Below, piece after piece: positions 9,941 to 17,924 of a DNA stretch of 64,000 nt (position 1 is its first letter; each line of letters starts with the position of its first letter). The notes beneath the pieces were generated by a model. The model made no database searches. It had not been told where the DNA came from and was given only the letters and a program-made list of their open reading frames with translations. The DNA comes from PALSA-693 sp963781155. Lineage in GTDB: Bacteria; Actinomycetota; Acidimicrobiia; Acidimicrobiales; Palsa-688. A program made the position numbers and the translations under genes. The stretch lies in NCBI GenBank assembly GCA_963781155.1, contig CAWAEC010000016.1, positions 1-64,000 of the forward strand, written 5' to 3'.

Positions 9941-10902
9941 GGACGACACCAAAGGTTGCTATCGACCGAATCGCTTTGGTCGTGTCCGATCTTGACCGGG
10001 CAGTAGACGACTACGTGAACACCCTCGGCTGTAGCGTGGAACACTACGACGACATCGAACCCGCCTTGACGAGGGCACTGTGCGTCCCGCGGGCACAGGG
10101 CCACCGGGTTTGTTTGCAGCTGGGTCGCCAGCGCATCGAGCTCCTGGAATTCGCGAACTCGGCCGGACGACCCTACCCACCGAACAGCACCAGCTCCGAT
10201 CTTTGGTTCCAGCACCTCGCCATCATCGTCAGCGATATGGCGGACGCCCATCAGCGGGTGAACACGAATCGGCGTTTCCAGCCCATCAGCCGCCGCGGCC
10301 CGGTTCGGCTCCCGGAGAACTCAGGTGGTGTGACCGCGTTCAAGTTTCGTGACCATGACGGCCACCCCTTCGAACTGCTGGCCTTCCCTGACGGAGGAGT
10401 CCCGCCAGAGTGGCAGAGCTCGAGCGCCGCCAGTTTGCTCGTCGGAGCCGATCACACCGCCATCGCCATTAGCGACACTGCCAGGAGCACAGAATTCTTT
10501 CGCTCGGTCTTCGGATTCCGGGTCGGAGCTCGCACCGAGAACCGCGGACCCGAGCAAGACGACCTCGATGACGTCGACGACGTTCACGTCAGTGTCACCC
10601 GCCTCGGGCCCGACCTGCCTCCCCCACGGCTGGAACTCCTGCACTACCGCGTGGGCACACGACTGCCGATCCCACGCGACACAACTAGCAATGACATCGT
10701 GGCCACACACTCCGTGCTAGAGGTCGCGTCGCTGGACGCGACAGCTGCCGCGCTCACACGTTGGGGCACACCCTTGGCCGACGAAGACCGTATGATGCTG
10801 CACCAAGGCACACCGGCCGTTCTGATATCGGGACCTGACGGCCATCGATTCTTGGTGAAAGAGCGGCAGAAGGACACGAGCCGACCATCAAGCGAGAACT
10901 GA
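9937..10902 (+). CDS. double-domain VOC (glyoxalase/dioxygenase-fold) protein
   Basis: About 321 aa with two vicinal-oxygen-chelate modules. The first starts IDRIALVVSDLDRAVDDY and ends RDHDGHPFELLAFP. The second starts ADHTAIAISDTARSTEFF and ends GPDGHRFLV. Metal-ligand-type His and Glu residues appear in FQHLAI, HPFELL and ADHTAI. The GTG at 9937 overlaps the GH15 stop (GTGA), so this is the last gene of the operon. The reaction is unknown; the double module suggests an isomerase, lyase or dioxygenase acting on a product of the sugar-oxidation genes. Confidence 0.75.
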   Translation: MRTTPKVAIDRIALVVSDLDRAVDDYVNTLGCSVEHYDDIEPALTRALCVPRAQGHRVCLQLGRQRIELLEFANSAGRPYPPNSTSSDLWFQHLAIIVSDMADAHQRVNTNRRFQPISRRGPVRLPENSGGVTAFKFRDHDGHPFELLAFPDGGVPPEWQSSSAASLLVGADHTAIAISDTARSTEFFRSVFGFRVGARTENRGPEQDDLDDVDDVHVSVTRLGPDLPPPRLELLHYRVGTRLPIPRDTTSNDIVATHSVLEVASLDATAAALTRWGTPLADEDRMMLHQGTPAVLISGPDGHRFLVKERQKDTSRPSSEN

Positions 10903-10953
10903 AAAGCGCTGCACATCGATTACGAGGCGGTTTCGGCAACGTGGCCACATCAG

Positions 10954-10987
10954 TGGCCGCCACCGAGGCGACTCGTGGCGGTGCCAC
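10954..10987. terminator. possible hairpin between convergent genes
   Basis: CGCCACCGAG and CTCGTGGCG form an imperfect stem in the 158-bp space between the convergent VOC gene and TDT transporter. No T-run follows, so a terminator role is tentative. Confidence 0.3.
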
Positions 10988-11060
10988 GCTCGCGCAAGCA
11001 GCGGATATTTCGATGGTCCATAGAGGCTAGACCTTGGGCAGACCAGCGATCCTAACGGGG

Positions 11061-12083
11061 TTACGAGGCAGTCTCGGGAATGCTCGATTCCGCCACCTCT
11101 TCCGGCAGAGGCTCAGTGGTGGCAGGAGTTGCAGGGAAGAACTGATGTCGAGACAACGCAAGCACGGATCGGGTGGCGATGCTGGCGACCACCAACGTCA
11201 CGATCCCGAGCACGATCGCTATATATGCCGAGAACCCTGTCGGTCGCGTCGTTTGCAGCCACTGGATTCCGTCTAAGCCGATCGCAGCAGTCGGGAAGGT
11301 GAACGCCCAGAAGGCGGCTGAGAATGAGAGTCGGGCATACATCGGGGCCAGCCGGATCTGCAGGATGACCATGAGGATTGCGTATCCACCGAGCGCGGCC
11401 GCGAAGGTATCGACGGATCCGCGGTGCAGCGCGTGATATGCGAAGCCGGCAACCATAGGAGGTCCAGCTTCCAAGGCGAGAGTGGGCGTGAGCGTGGGCG
11501 ACAGGCGGGGTCTGATGAAGAGCCGGTTCAAAATGATGGAAGCAACCAGCAGCCAGCTGATCATTCCAACGCCGAACCAGGCCGCCGCCAACAGGGGTAA
11601 ATGCGCGTCGGAGGCAGCGATAGAGCCGACAAAACCGCCTGTTGCGGTTGGGAGCAAATAGCCCGGATGCATGCAATCATCGTAGAGATCGTTGATGATC
11701 CATTGCCCCGTGGACCAGCCCCCGACCGCGATGGCGACGGACGAGAGGACCGCGACGAGAATGCGTCCGACCGGAAGTTCGACGGCGCAAAGCGCCCCGG
11801 CCAGCAGCGTCGGCACTATTACAACGAGAGCCAGAAACGGCGAAAGGAACGGATTGCGCCAATCTTGCTGGACCTGTTTCACCCCCTTCGAGAGATAAAT
11901 TGCCAGGAGGATCGCCCACACCGTGCCAGCGACGAGAGCGAGAACGCGGCCGATGTTGTCGGTCACTCCCAGAGTCGGCGCCGCAAGGGTCCAGACTTCT
12001 GCCAGTCCTGCGAGTCCGAATGATATTCCGAAGAAGGTGGGTGGGATCAGCGGGAGCGTTCGGGCGTGAGGCATTGTGCTCAA
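11061..12083 (-). CDS. TDT/SLAC1-family membrane transporter
   Basis: About 340 aa with roughly ten hydrophobic helices and no soluble domain. It starts MPHARTLPLIPPTFFGISFGLAG, the characteristic first helix of the tellurite-resistance/dicarboxylate transporter (TehA/SLAC1) family, and ends with an acidic tail. Likely cargo is an anion such as a C4-dicarboxylate, sulfite or chloride; this cannot be resolved. A TTG at 12083 has AAGGA 10 nt upstream; an ATG at 12074 is the alternative. It is monocistronic and convergent with the VOC gene. The 260 bp upstream hold no recognisable gene. Confidence 0.8.
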   Translation of the reverse strand: MSTMPHARTLPLIPPTFFGISFGLAGLAEVWTLAAPTLGVTDNIGRVLALVAGTVWAILLAIYLSKGVKQVQQDWRNPFLSPFLALVVIVPTLLAGALCAVELPVGRILVAVLSSVAIAVGGWSTGQWIINDLYDDCMHPGYLLPTATGGFVGSIAASDAHLPLLAAAWFGVGMISWLLVASIILNRLFIRPRLSPTLTPTLALEAGPPMVAGFAYHALHRGSVDTFAAALGGYAILMVILQIRLAPMYARLSFSAAFWAFTFPTAAIGLDGIQWLQTTRPTGFSAYIAIVLGIVTLVVASIATRSVLALSRHQFFPATPATTEPLPEEVAESSIPETAS

Positions 12084-12343
12084 CGCAGATGATCCTTCCC
12101 TTGAGGCAGCAGGAAACGTCTCTCTGTTCGCCCAGTTGTCTGTCGATCACCCAATCCGCATCCAGGGTGCGCCCCTCCTGACCGGTTCACATCCCCCAAG
12201 CGGCTAGTTCCGGTGGGACTCAGATCCCGCTGTCCGCGACGGGCCGATGCCAGTTTCCACCACGGCAGAAAGATCATGACTGATGCTGTGCATCCAAGTG
12301 TGGGCCCGGTTCCGATGCGCGTTGGCTAAGCGCGCAGGCTCGC

Positions 12344-13054
12344 TCAGGTCGGGTGATGGCCGATGAGTTGGTCGGCGATGGCGGCCAGGTCGTCGCCGAT
12401 GTAGTTCGGCTGCGGGCCGACGCCCAGGGGGGCGTTGCCGTCGCGCAGGATGAGGGCGGCCTGCCAGCCGGCGGCGAGCGCGCCCAGGGTGTCCCACACG
12501 TGGGAAGCGACCAGGCAGACAGCGCCCGGGTCGAGCCCAAGCTCGTTGGCCACGGAGTTGTAGGCCTCCGGGGCCGGCTCGTGACGCCGTACTGTCTCGT
12601 CGACGCTGAAGCGGCGTTCGAACAGATCAATCACGCCCGCTCGTTCCAGCTGGCGCCCCGAGATCGCAAGGGTGTTGTCGGTCAGCGTGAAGAGCCGGAA
12701 GCCGTGATCGCGCAGCCGGCGTAGGGCGTCGGGGACCTCTGCGTGGGGGGGCATCGACGCGAAAAGGTCGCTGAATTCGGCGCCCTCGGCCGCACCGATC
12801 GCCACGCCCCGGGTGGCGGCAAGCATTGCCAGCACCGCCCCGCCGATGTCGGTGAAGGGGACATACACGCCGGCCAGGGTAAGCGCCTCCGAGTAGGTGA
12901 TGAGATCGGCGAACCACAGCCGCATGGCGGCCGGATCGCCGAAGACCTGCTCGAAGAAAGGTCGTAGCGTGTTAAGGTCCAGCAGGGTCTCGTTGACGTC
13001 AAAAACGATGACCGGCCGCCGTTCCAGGGGCTCCTGTTGGCTGATAGCGTTCAA
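12344..13054 (-). CDS. haloacid dehalogenase type II (HAD superfamily)
   Basis: About 236 aa. FDVNETLLD holds the HAD nucleophile Asp; LTDNT is motif II (Thr-Asp-Asn, typical of L-2-haloacid dehalogenases); a Lys/Arg-bearing cap and VASHVWDTLGA (motif IV) follow. Expected reaction: hydrolytic dehalogenation of 2-haloalkanoic acids to 2-hydroxyacids. The start is a TTG at 13054, preceded by AAAGGAG at 8 nt. The longer in-frame extension to 13231 runs through the promoter motif and is rejected. It has the same leader style and upstream motif (13111-13130) as the SDR at 13562 and the hydrolase at 16993. Confidence 0.85.
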   Translation of the reverse strand: MNAISQQEPLERRPVIVFDVNETLLDLNTLRPFFEQVFGDPAAMRLWFADLITYSEALTLAGVYVPFTDIGGAVLAMLAATRGVAIGAAEGAEFSDLFASMPPHAEVPDALRRLRDHGFRLFTLTDNTLAISGRQLERAGVIDLFERRFSVDETVRRHEPAPEAYNSVANELGLDPGAVCLVASHVWDTLGALAAGWQAALILRDGNAPLGVGPQPNYIGDDLAAIADQLIGHHPT

Positions 13055-13110
13055 CTGAGGTGCTCCTTTCGGAAGTCCCTGGGGCAAATGATTGCCATCT
13101 CTCTTGCCCC

Positions 13111-13130
13111 GCGCATCGTCAATTCTTGCC
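13111..13130 (-). promoter_or_regulatory. shared motif copy E upstream of the haloacid dehalogenase
   Basis: The minus strand reads GGCAAGAATTGACGATGCGC, matching 16 of 20 positions of GGCAAGGTCTGACGATGTGC at 13485 and 17049. The core ends 57 bp before the TTG start, almost the same spacing as at the other two genes. A GGGGCAA...TTGCCCC hairpin lies between it and the start. Confidence 0.5.
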
Positions 13131-13484
13131 TCCTGTGAGAGATGCTTTTGACTCCCGTCAAGCGATCTATAGGAAGGCTGAACCATTGGCTGGCGGAGGG
13201 CCCGGCCTGGACAAGCGCTCGTCGTTCGCAACCAACCACGGTGGGCTCGTTGATGATGTCGTCCTGTGAGATGGCCCTATCCGTGCTGATCGCTGGGCTG
13301 CCGAGGAGGTTCACTCGAGTCTGCCAGCGCCTTCGCGGTGAGCTCCGGGTTCAGGGAGGCCGGAGGGCGCGATGTCGGGCCTTTGACAGAAGCGAGACCC
13401 GAAGAATCCCTTCGCTGCGGAATCACGGCCGACGTTTCCCGTGGGCTGGCAGGGTCGTTGCCGATCACGACGGCTCGTGCATCA

Positions 13485-13504
13485 GGCAAGGTCTGACGAT
13501 GTGC
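13485..13504 (+). promoter_or_regulatory. shared motif copy B upstream of the SDR at 13562
   Basis: GGCAAGGTCTGACGATGTGC, identical over all 20 bases to the inverted copy at 17049-17068. Twelve bases after the core GTG both copies also carry ACCAGGTCA. Both reach CGAGAGGAGCA just before the start codon. Confidence 0.6.
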
Positions 13505-13561
13505 ACCGGCGGGCCACCAGGTCAGTCTGGCAATACAGCATTCCCGAGAGGAGCACTTACG

Positions 13562-14381
13562 TTGAGCAGCCAACAGCCTCGCATGAAGGACCCTATGATG
13601 GCAAACACCACGGCCGACTTCAGCGGCCAGAAACTCGTCGTGGTTGGCGGCACGAGCGGCATGGGTCGCGAGACGGCCTCCCAGGTGGTCGCGGCTGGCG
13701 GCAGCGCCGTGGTCATTGGCCTGGAACAGGAGAAGGTCGACGATACCGTCAAGGCGCTGGCCGAGGACGGGCAAGCTTATGGGATCACCGCGGACCTGGC
13801 CGACCGGACACAGGTGGATCGGGTTTGCAGCCAGTTAGCCAACGAGCACGCCGACGCGACATTGCTGGTCAACGCGGCCGGCCTGTTCGTGCCAAAGCCG
13901 TTTCTGGATCATGATGGCGCAGACTATGACTCCTACCTGGAGTTGGACCGGGCCATCTTCTTCGTAACCCAGACTGTGGTACGGGGCATGATCAAGGCGG
14001 GCCGGGGGGGGTTCCATCGTCAACATCGGCAGCATGTGGGCGCACCAAGCCATCGCCGCGACGCCGTCGTCGGCGTACTCCGTGGCCAAAGGAGGTCTAC
14101 ACGCCCTGACCCACAACCTGGCGATCGAGCTAGCCCCGCACCAAATCCGCGTCAACGCCGTGGCGCCGGCCGTGGTGGCCACCCCGATCTTTTTGCGGTT
14201 CATTCCTGCAGACAAGGTCGACGAGGCTCTGCAAAATTTCGCCGGCTTGCAGCCCCTCGGCCGAGTCGGCACCACCTCGGATGTGGCCCCCACCATCACC
14301 TTCCTGCTGTCCCCGCTGACCAGCTGGGTGACGGGCGCCATCTGGGACGTCGACGGCGGCGTGATGGCCGGACGCAACTGA
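13562..14381 (+). CDS. SDR family oxidoreductase (frameshifted at a G8 run, about 14006-14013)
   Basis: Classical SDR of about 270 aa. GGTSGMGRETA is the nucleotide motif, NAAG is present, and Tyr/Lys are in YSVAKGG. The C-terminus ends WDVDGGVMAGRN. The frame breaks inside eight consecutive G; the shifted frame resumes GGSIVNIGSMWAH exactly where an SDR should carry its catalytic Ser region, so a homopolymer indel is the simplest cause. The start is a TTG at 13562 with GAGGAG 8 nt before it; the ATG at 13586 is possible but lacks a Shine-Dalgarno. Promoter motif B lies 58 bp upstream. Confidence 0.78.
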
Positions 14382-14566
14382 CAATCGTCGAGGCCCCGTC
14401 TCGCTCCGCCCAGTACTACACAGTCGAAGACGATCTCGGAAAACGCGGTGCCAGACGCACTCGCCAGTTTGCGGGAAAACGCAACGAACGGCGCAGCTCC
14501 GCGGGTGGCGATCATCGGGTCCATCCCTTCTGATCGGCGCGGCGAACGAGAGAGGAACCCCAAGTT

Positions 14567-14962
14567 GTGAACACCGAGCATCCCAAGAGGCCGCCCACCA
14601 CGACCGATGCCGGCATCCCAGTCGCCAGCCAGGAGCACTCGCTGACCGTCGGTCCTGACGGGCCGATCCTGCTACAGGACTTCTATCTCATAGAACAGAT
14701 GGCGAACTTCAACAGGGAACGCATTCCCGAGCGTCAACCTCACGCTAAAGGTGGTAGGGCGTTCGGCATATTCGTCGTGACCGGTGATGTAAGCCGATAC
14801 ACCGAGGCTGCCGTGTTCCAGCCCGGTACCCAGACCGACTTGCTGCTGCGGTTCTCGACCGTAGCCGGCGAACGCGGCTCCCCTGACACGTGGAGAGACC
14901 CTCGGGGCTTCGCGGTCAAGTTCTACACCAGCGACGGGAACCTGGATATCGTCGGCAACAAC
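14567..14962 (+). pseudogene. catalase, 3'-truncated
   Basis: Monofunctional heme catalase N-terminus. It contains LLQDFYLIEQMANFNRERIP, the distal-heme His in PHAKGGRAFG, FSTVAGERGSPDTWRDPRG and FAVKFYTSDGNLDIVGNN. Catalase sequence stops at about residue 132. The following bases are the antisense of an alpha/beta-hydrolase gene, and the frame then runs to a stop at 15187 as nonsense. More than two thirds of the enzyme, including the proximal Tyr region, is missing. The GTG at 14567 follows GAGAGAGG. The junction at about 14962/14963 is a rearrangement, not a frameshift. Confidence 0.85.
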
Positions 14963-15175
14963 GCCGTTCTGGATCACCTGCCAGGCCAGCCACACTGGAT
15001 GGGCAGCGATCAGTCGATTGCCGATCGGACCACCATAGTCCTGCATGTAGATCCCCATCTTCCCGGTGAAGCCAATGCCTTGGAGGGCCGCGTCGACCAC
15101 ATCTGCGAGATGACCGAACGTGTAATCCCACGATGCGGGGTCTGGCATGTCGGTGTTTCCGAAGCCCGGGTAGTT

Positions 15176-15191
15176 ACTTGCCCCTGAAAAA
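15176..15191. repeat. left terminal inverted repeat of the IS
   Basis: ACTTGCCCCTGAAAAA, perfect partner of 16764-16779. The AGTT target duplication precedes it at 15172-15175. Confidence 0.93.
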
Positions 15192-15272
15192 CTCGGGGTA
15201 GGTCCTCGCGGTTTTCGCCCCGATCGGCGATGATGGCCTCGACCCGTAGGACTGGTACGGATCGAGGCCATC

Positions 15273-16658
15273 ATGTTGAGAACGGTAAACGCTCAGCCCA
15301 CCCTGTGGGAAGCGATCCTGCCCGAGATGTGCCTCGGGTTGCCTGACGAGTTGGAGGGGGTCGACCGGCTGTTGGACGACTCGGGATTCTTCGAGCCGTT
15401 TAGGGCGCACTTCCACTCGGTGCTCGGGCGGCCGTCGGTGCCGATCGAGACGTACCTGCGGCTGATGTTCTTGAAGTACCGCTATCGATTGGGCTTCGAG
15501 CCGCTGTGCCGGGAGGTCGCCGACTCGATCTCCTGGCAGCGTTTCTGCCGGATCCCCCTCGGCGTGGCGGTCCCGCACCCGACCACGCTGATGAAGATCA
15601 CGACCCGCTGCGGGTCGTCGGCCGTCGACGGTCTCAACGAGGCGCTGCTGGCCACAGCCGTGGCGGCGAAGCTCCTAAAGACCGACCGGGTCCGGGCCGA
15701 TACCACGGTGGTTCCCGCGGATGTCGCCTACCCGACCGACTCGGGACTGCTGGCCAAGGGCGTGGCCAAGATGGCCAAAGCGGTCCAGCGTCTGAAGGCC
15801 GGTGGCCTCGCCCCCCGGGTCAAGACCCGAGACCGCACCCATCTGGTGCGGCGTCACGCCCGCTCGATCGGGGCGAACCTCCGTCGGCGAACCGAGGAGG
15901 CAAAGGGCGAGGTCATGGCCATCAATGCCCGTATGGCCCGCATCGCCTCCGACGCCATCCGCGAGGCCCGTCGGGTGGCGGTCAACGCCCGACGGAGACT
16001 CCGCCAACTGGGCCGGGCTGCGCCAGCCAGGCTCGAAGTCGTCGCCAACGACCTCGAGGTGACCGCAGAGCGGGTGGCCCGCATCGCCCGCCAGACCCGC
16101 CAACGCCTGGCCGGCAACGTGCCCGACGGGTCCACCCGTCTGGTGTCGCTGCACGACCCTGACGCCCGGCCCATCCGCAAGGGTCGGCTGGGTAAGCCGG
16201 TCGAGTTCGGTTACAAGGCCCAGGTGGTCGACAACGAGGACGGCATCGTCGTCGACCACGCCGTCTTCATCGGCAACCCACCCGATGCCCCCATGCTCGC
16301 TCCGGCGATCCAGCGCATCAGCCAGCGGGCCAACGTCGTCCCCGACGCGGTCACCGCCGACCGCGGCTATGGCGAGGCGGCCGTCGGCGAATCGCTCCGC
16401 GAACTCGGCGTTCGCCAGGTGGTGCTTCCGACCAAGGGCAAACCCAGCGCCGCCCGACGAGCGGTCGAGAACCAGGAGTCGTTCCAAGACCTGGTCCGGT
16501 GGCGGACAGGAAGCGAGGGACGCATCAGCTGCCTCAAACGAGACTTCGGATGGAACAGGACCCGCATCGACGGACTCGAAGGCACCAAGACCTGGTGCGG
16601 CCACGGGGTCTTCAACCACAACCTGGTCAAGATCGCAACGCTGGTCAGCTCCCAATGA
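15273..16658 (+). CDS. DDE transposase of the 1604-bp IS
   Basis: 461 aa. The N-terminal domain has GRPSVPIETYLRLMFLKYRY and DSISWQRFCRIPL. The catalytic triad is predicted as Asp143 (RADTTV), Asp363 (TADRGYG) and Glu415 (SEGRIS...RDFGWNRTRIDG). An Arg/Ala-rich helical insertion lies between the first and second Asp (about residues 165-285). The C-terminus WCGHGVFNHNLVKIATLV is typical of the IS5/ISNCY-like group. The reading frame is intact, in contrast to many neighbours. The start ATG at 15273 is 97 bp from the left end. A 105-bp noncoding tail precedes the right repeat. Confidence 0.93.
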   Translation: MLRTVNAQPTLWEAILPEMCLGLPDELEGVDRLLDDSGFFEPFRAHFHSVLGRPSVPIETYLRLMFLKYRYRLGFEPLCREVADSISWQRFCRIPLGVAVPHPTTLMKITTRCGSSAVDGLNEALLATAVAAKLLKTDRVRADTTVVPADVAYPTDSGLLAKGVAKMAKAVQRLKAGGLAPRVKTRDRTHLVRRHARSIGANLRRRTEEAKGEVMAINARMARIASDAIREARRVAVNARRRLRQLGRAAPARLEVVANDLEVTAERVARIARQTRQRLAGNVPDGSTRLVSLHDPDARPIRKGRLGKPVEFGYKAQVVDNEDGIVVDHAVFIGNPPDAPMLAPAIQRISQRANVVPDAVTADRGYGEAAVGESLRELGVRQVVLPTKGKPSAARRAVENQESFQDLVRWRTGSEGRISCLKRDFGWNRTRIDGLEGTKTWCGHGVFNHNLVKIATLVSSQ

Positions 16659-16763
16659 TCACGATCGACCGGCAGACAACCCCTGAACACATCGAGATCG
16701 GGGCCGACCCCGACCTCACGCCCCTGAACCAAGTGCCCAACGGAACCCTCCGCTCACATCGGC

Positions 16764-16779
16764 TTTTTCAGGGGCAAGT
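16764..16779. repeat. right terminal inverted repeat of the IS
   Basis: TTTTTCAGGGGCAAGT, complement of the left end. AGTT follows at 16780-16783. Confidence 0.93.
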
Positions 16780-17048
16780 AGTTAACCGACACCACGTGGA
16801 AACGATCGGCTAAGGCCGGGATGAGGTTCCGAAATTGGTGTGACGAGGAGGGGAATCCGCCCAACAACAGCAGTTTCGGTGCGCCACTCTCGCCGGCTTC
16901 TCGATAGAAGATGTTCAAGCCCAAGGCTTCCACGGTCTTGAACTTGGTCATCGTCATCATCGGTTTCTCGTGAGAATCGGTGCTTGTATTCATTCTATGC
17001 TCCTCTCGGTGATCCTGCCTCCTAATCGTGACCTGGTCGGCGCCCGGA

Positions 17049-17068
17049 GCACATCGTCAGACCTTGCC
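17049..17068 (-). promoter_or_regulatory. shared motif copy C upstream of the split alpha/beta hydrolase
   Basis: The minus strand reads GGCAAGGTCTGACGATGTGC, identical to 13485-13504. The core ends 56 bp before the hydrolase ATG at 16993. ACCAGGTCA lies 12 nt beyond the core, as in copy B. Confidence 0.6.
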
Positions 17069-17703
17069 TGTCGCCTCAGCCGTTCAACGTCTCGCTGGTC
17101 TGCCAGCACCGGCTGCCTTTTTCGTCGCCGCCTTCCGGGAAGGGCTGCTGGTCAGCCGCGCGGGGGTGGACGGCGGGACTTCTTCGGGCGGCGAATAGGG
17201 CAAGCGTCGCCGGGTCCCGTCGTCCCCACATCGGCAAGGTTGACAGCAAAGCCCGGGCCTGCTTTCGGACTGTGCTGCCAGCACCAAGTCGCGGCTCCCA
17301 AGCAAGGCCGTCGCCCCGCCGAGTCATCGCTAGTGGCGCTTGTCCGTCGGTCGCTTGTGGCCTGCCAGACGGTCACCACACCGGTGAACGCTTCCGGGCA
17401 ATCTTCGCTCGCCGGGATGGACACATATGTCCGACTGAAATGACGTCACGCAGCCCGCTAGCTGAAACGCGTCGGCGCCAAACTCATTCGGAAGCATGGC
17501 GACTTGGACCGGCCTCCGCTGGGTGACCGTGAACACTTCTGGTCGGGCTTCGCTTCGGATCGTCGCGGCTACACTTTGGGCCCTCCTGGCACCGACATCG
17601 ACCATCAGGTGTCACAGCGATTTCCGGCCGCCCTTCTGGTGGTGCCCCCGCGACTTACCCTTCATGAGGCTCCTTTGTTAAGGCCAGACCGCCGCGAATA
17701 TCG

Positions 17704-17717
17704 GATCTGACGATGTG
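17704..17717 (+). promoter_or_regulatory. shared motif copy D (GATCTGACGATGTG)
   Basis: Identical over 14 bases to 4831-4844. It lies 207 bp before the secreted-protein ATG at 17925, farther than at the other genes, so its target is less certain. Confidence 0.45.
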
Positions 17718-17924
17718 GGGTGTCGGGCCAGACGCGCACACTTGTCCGTAGGCAGGCAACCGGCTCGCCAAGAAGTACCTATCTGAAGGGAACAACTGCA
17801 TGGTCACAAATTGGCTCGCGAGTGCGTACCCCGCTTCCACCAGTTCAGCGAGTCGCGGACCCAACCGCTCTTGACCCGCTCCGAGGGAGTGCTCTTTACA
17901 ACTTTGAACCCGAGGGAGTCACCA

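Larger units (their letters stand above)
15176..16779 (+). mobile_element. complete insertion sequence, IS5/ISNCY-like, 1604 bp
   Basis: Ends are perfect 16-bp inverted repeats, ACTTGCCCCTGAAAAA at 15176-15191 and its complement at 16764-16779. They are flanked by the direct repeat AGTT (15172-15175 and 16780-16783). One DDE transposase gene fills the element. Its intact ORF, perfect repeats and exact target duplication point to recent insertion. The interrupted gene is the alpha/beta hydrolase on the minus strand. Confidence 0.93.
14963..16993 (-). pseudogene. alpha/beta hydrolase (haloalkane dehalogenase/epoxide hydrolase-like), split by an IS and 3'-truncated
   Basis: The N-terminal part (16993-16780) encodes TKFKTVEALGLNIFYREAG, GFPSSSHQFRNLIPALAD and HVVSVN. 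The middle part (15175-14963) encodes YPGFGNTDMPDP, the DYTFGHLADVV segment, a nucleophile-elbow-like MQDYGGPIG and WQVIQNG. Removing the IS plus one AGTT copy rejoins them in frame as HVVSVNYPGFGNTDMPDP. The gene then ends abruptly against the catalase fragment, so the acid and His of the triad are missing. The ATG at 16993 has GAGAGGAG and motif C upstream. It was therefore damaged twice. Confidence 0.85.
16994..17924. other. gene-free stretch with two shared motif copies
   Basis: I recognise no protein-coding gene here in either direction. The stretch holds motif C (17049-17068) for the hydrolase, motif D (17704-17717), and a short frame ATG 17800 to stop 17874 (24 codons, GAAGGG upstream). 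The last may be a leader peptide but has no other support. The rest may be the remains of a lost gene. Confidence 0.4.

Noticed and set aside
14963..15187. C-terminal end of catalase as a novel domain
   Set aside because: The residues are the antisense translation of the alpha/beta hydrolase, not a domain.
15675..16655. Long open frame antisense to the IS transposase
   Set aside because: Low-complexity GC-driven shadow of the DDE transposase gene, with no domain.
17800..17874. 24-codon leader ORF before the secreted protein
   Set aside because: A GAAGGG stands upstream of the ATG, but length and lack of conservation data do not support a gene call.
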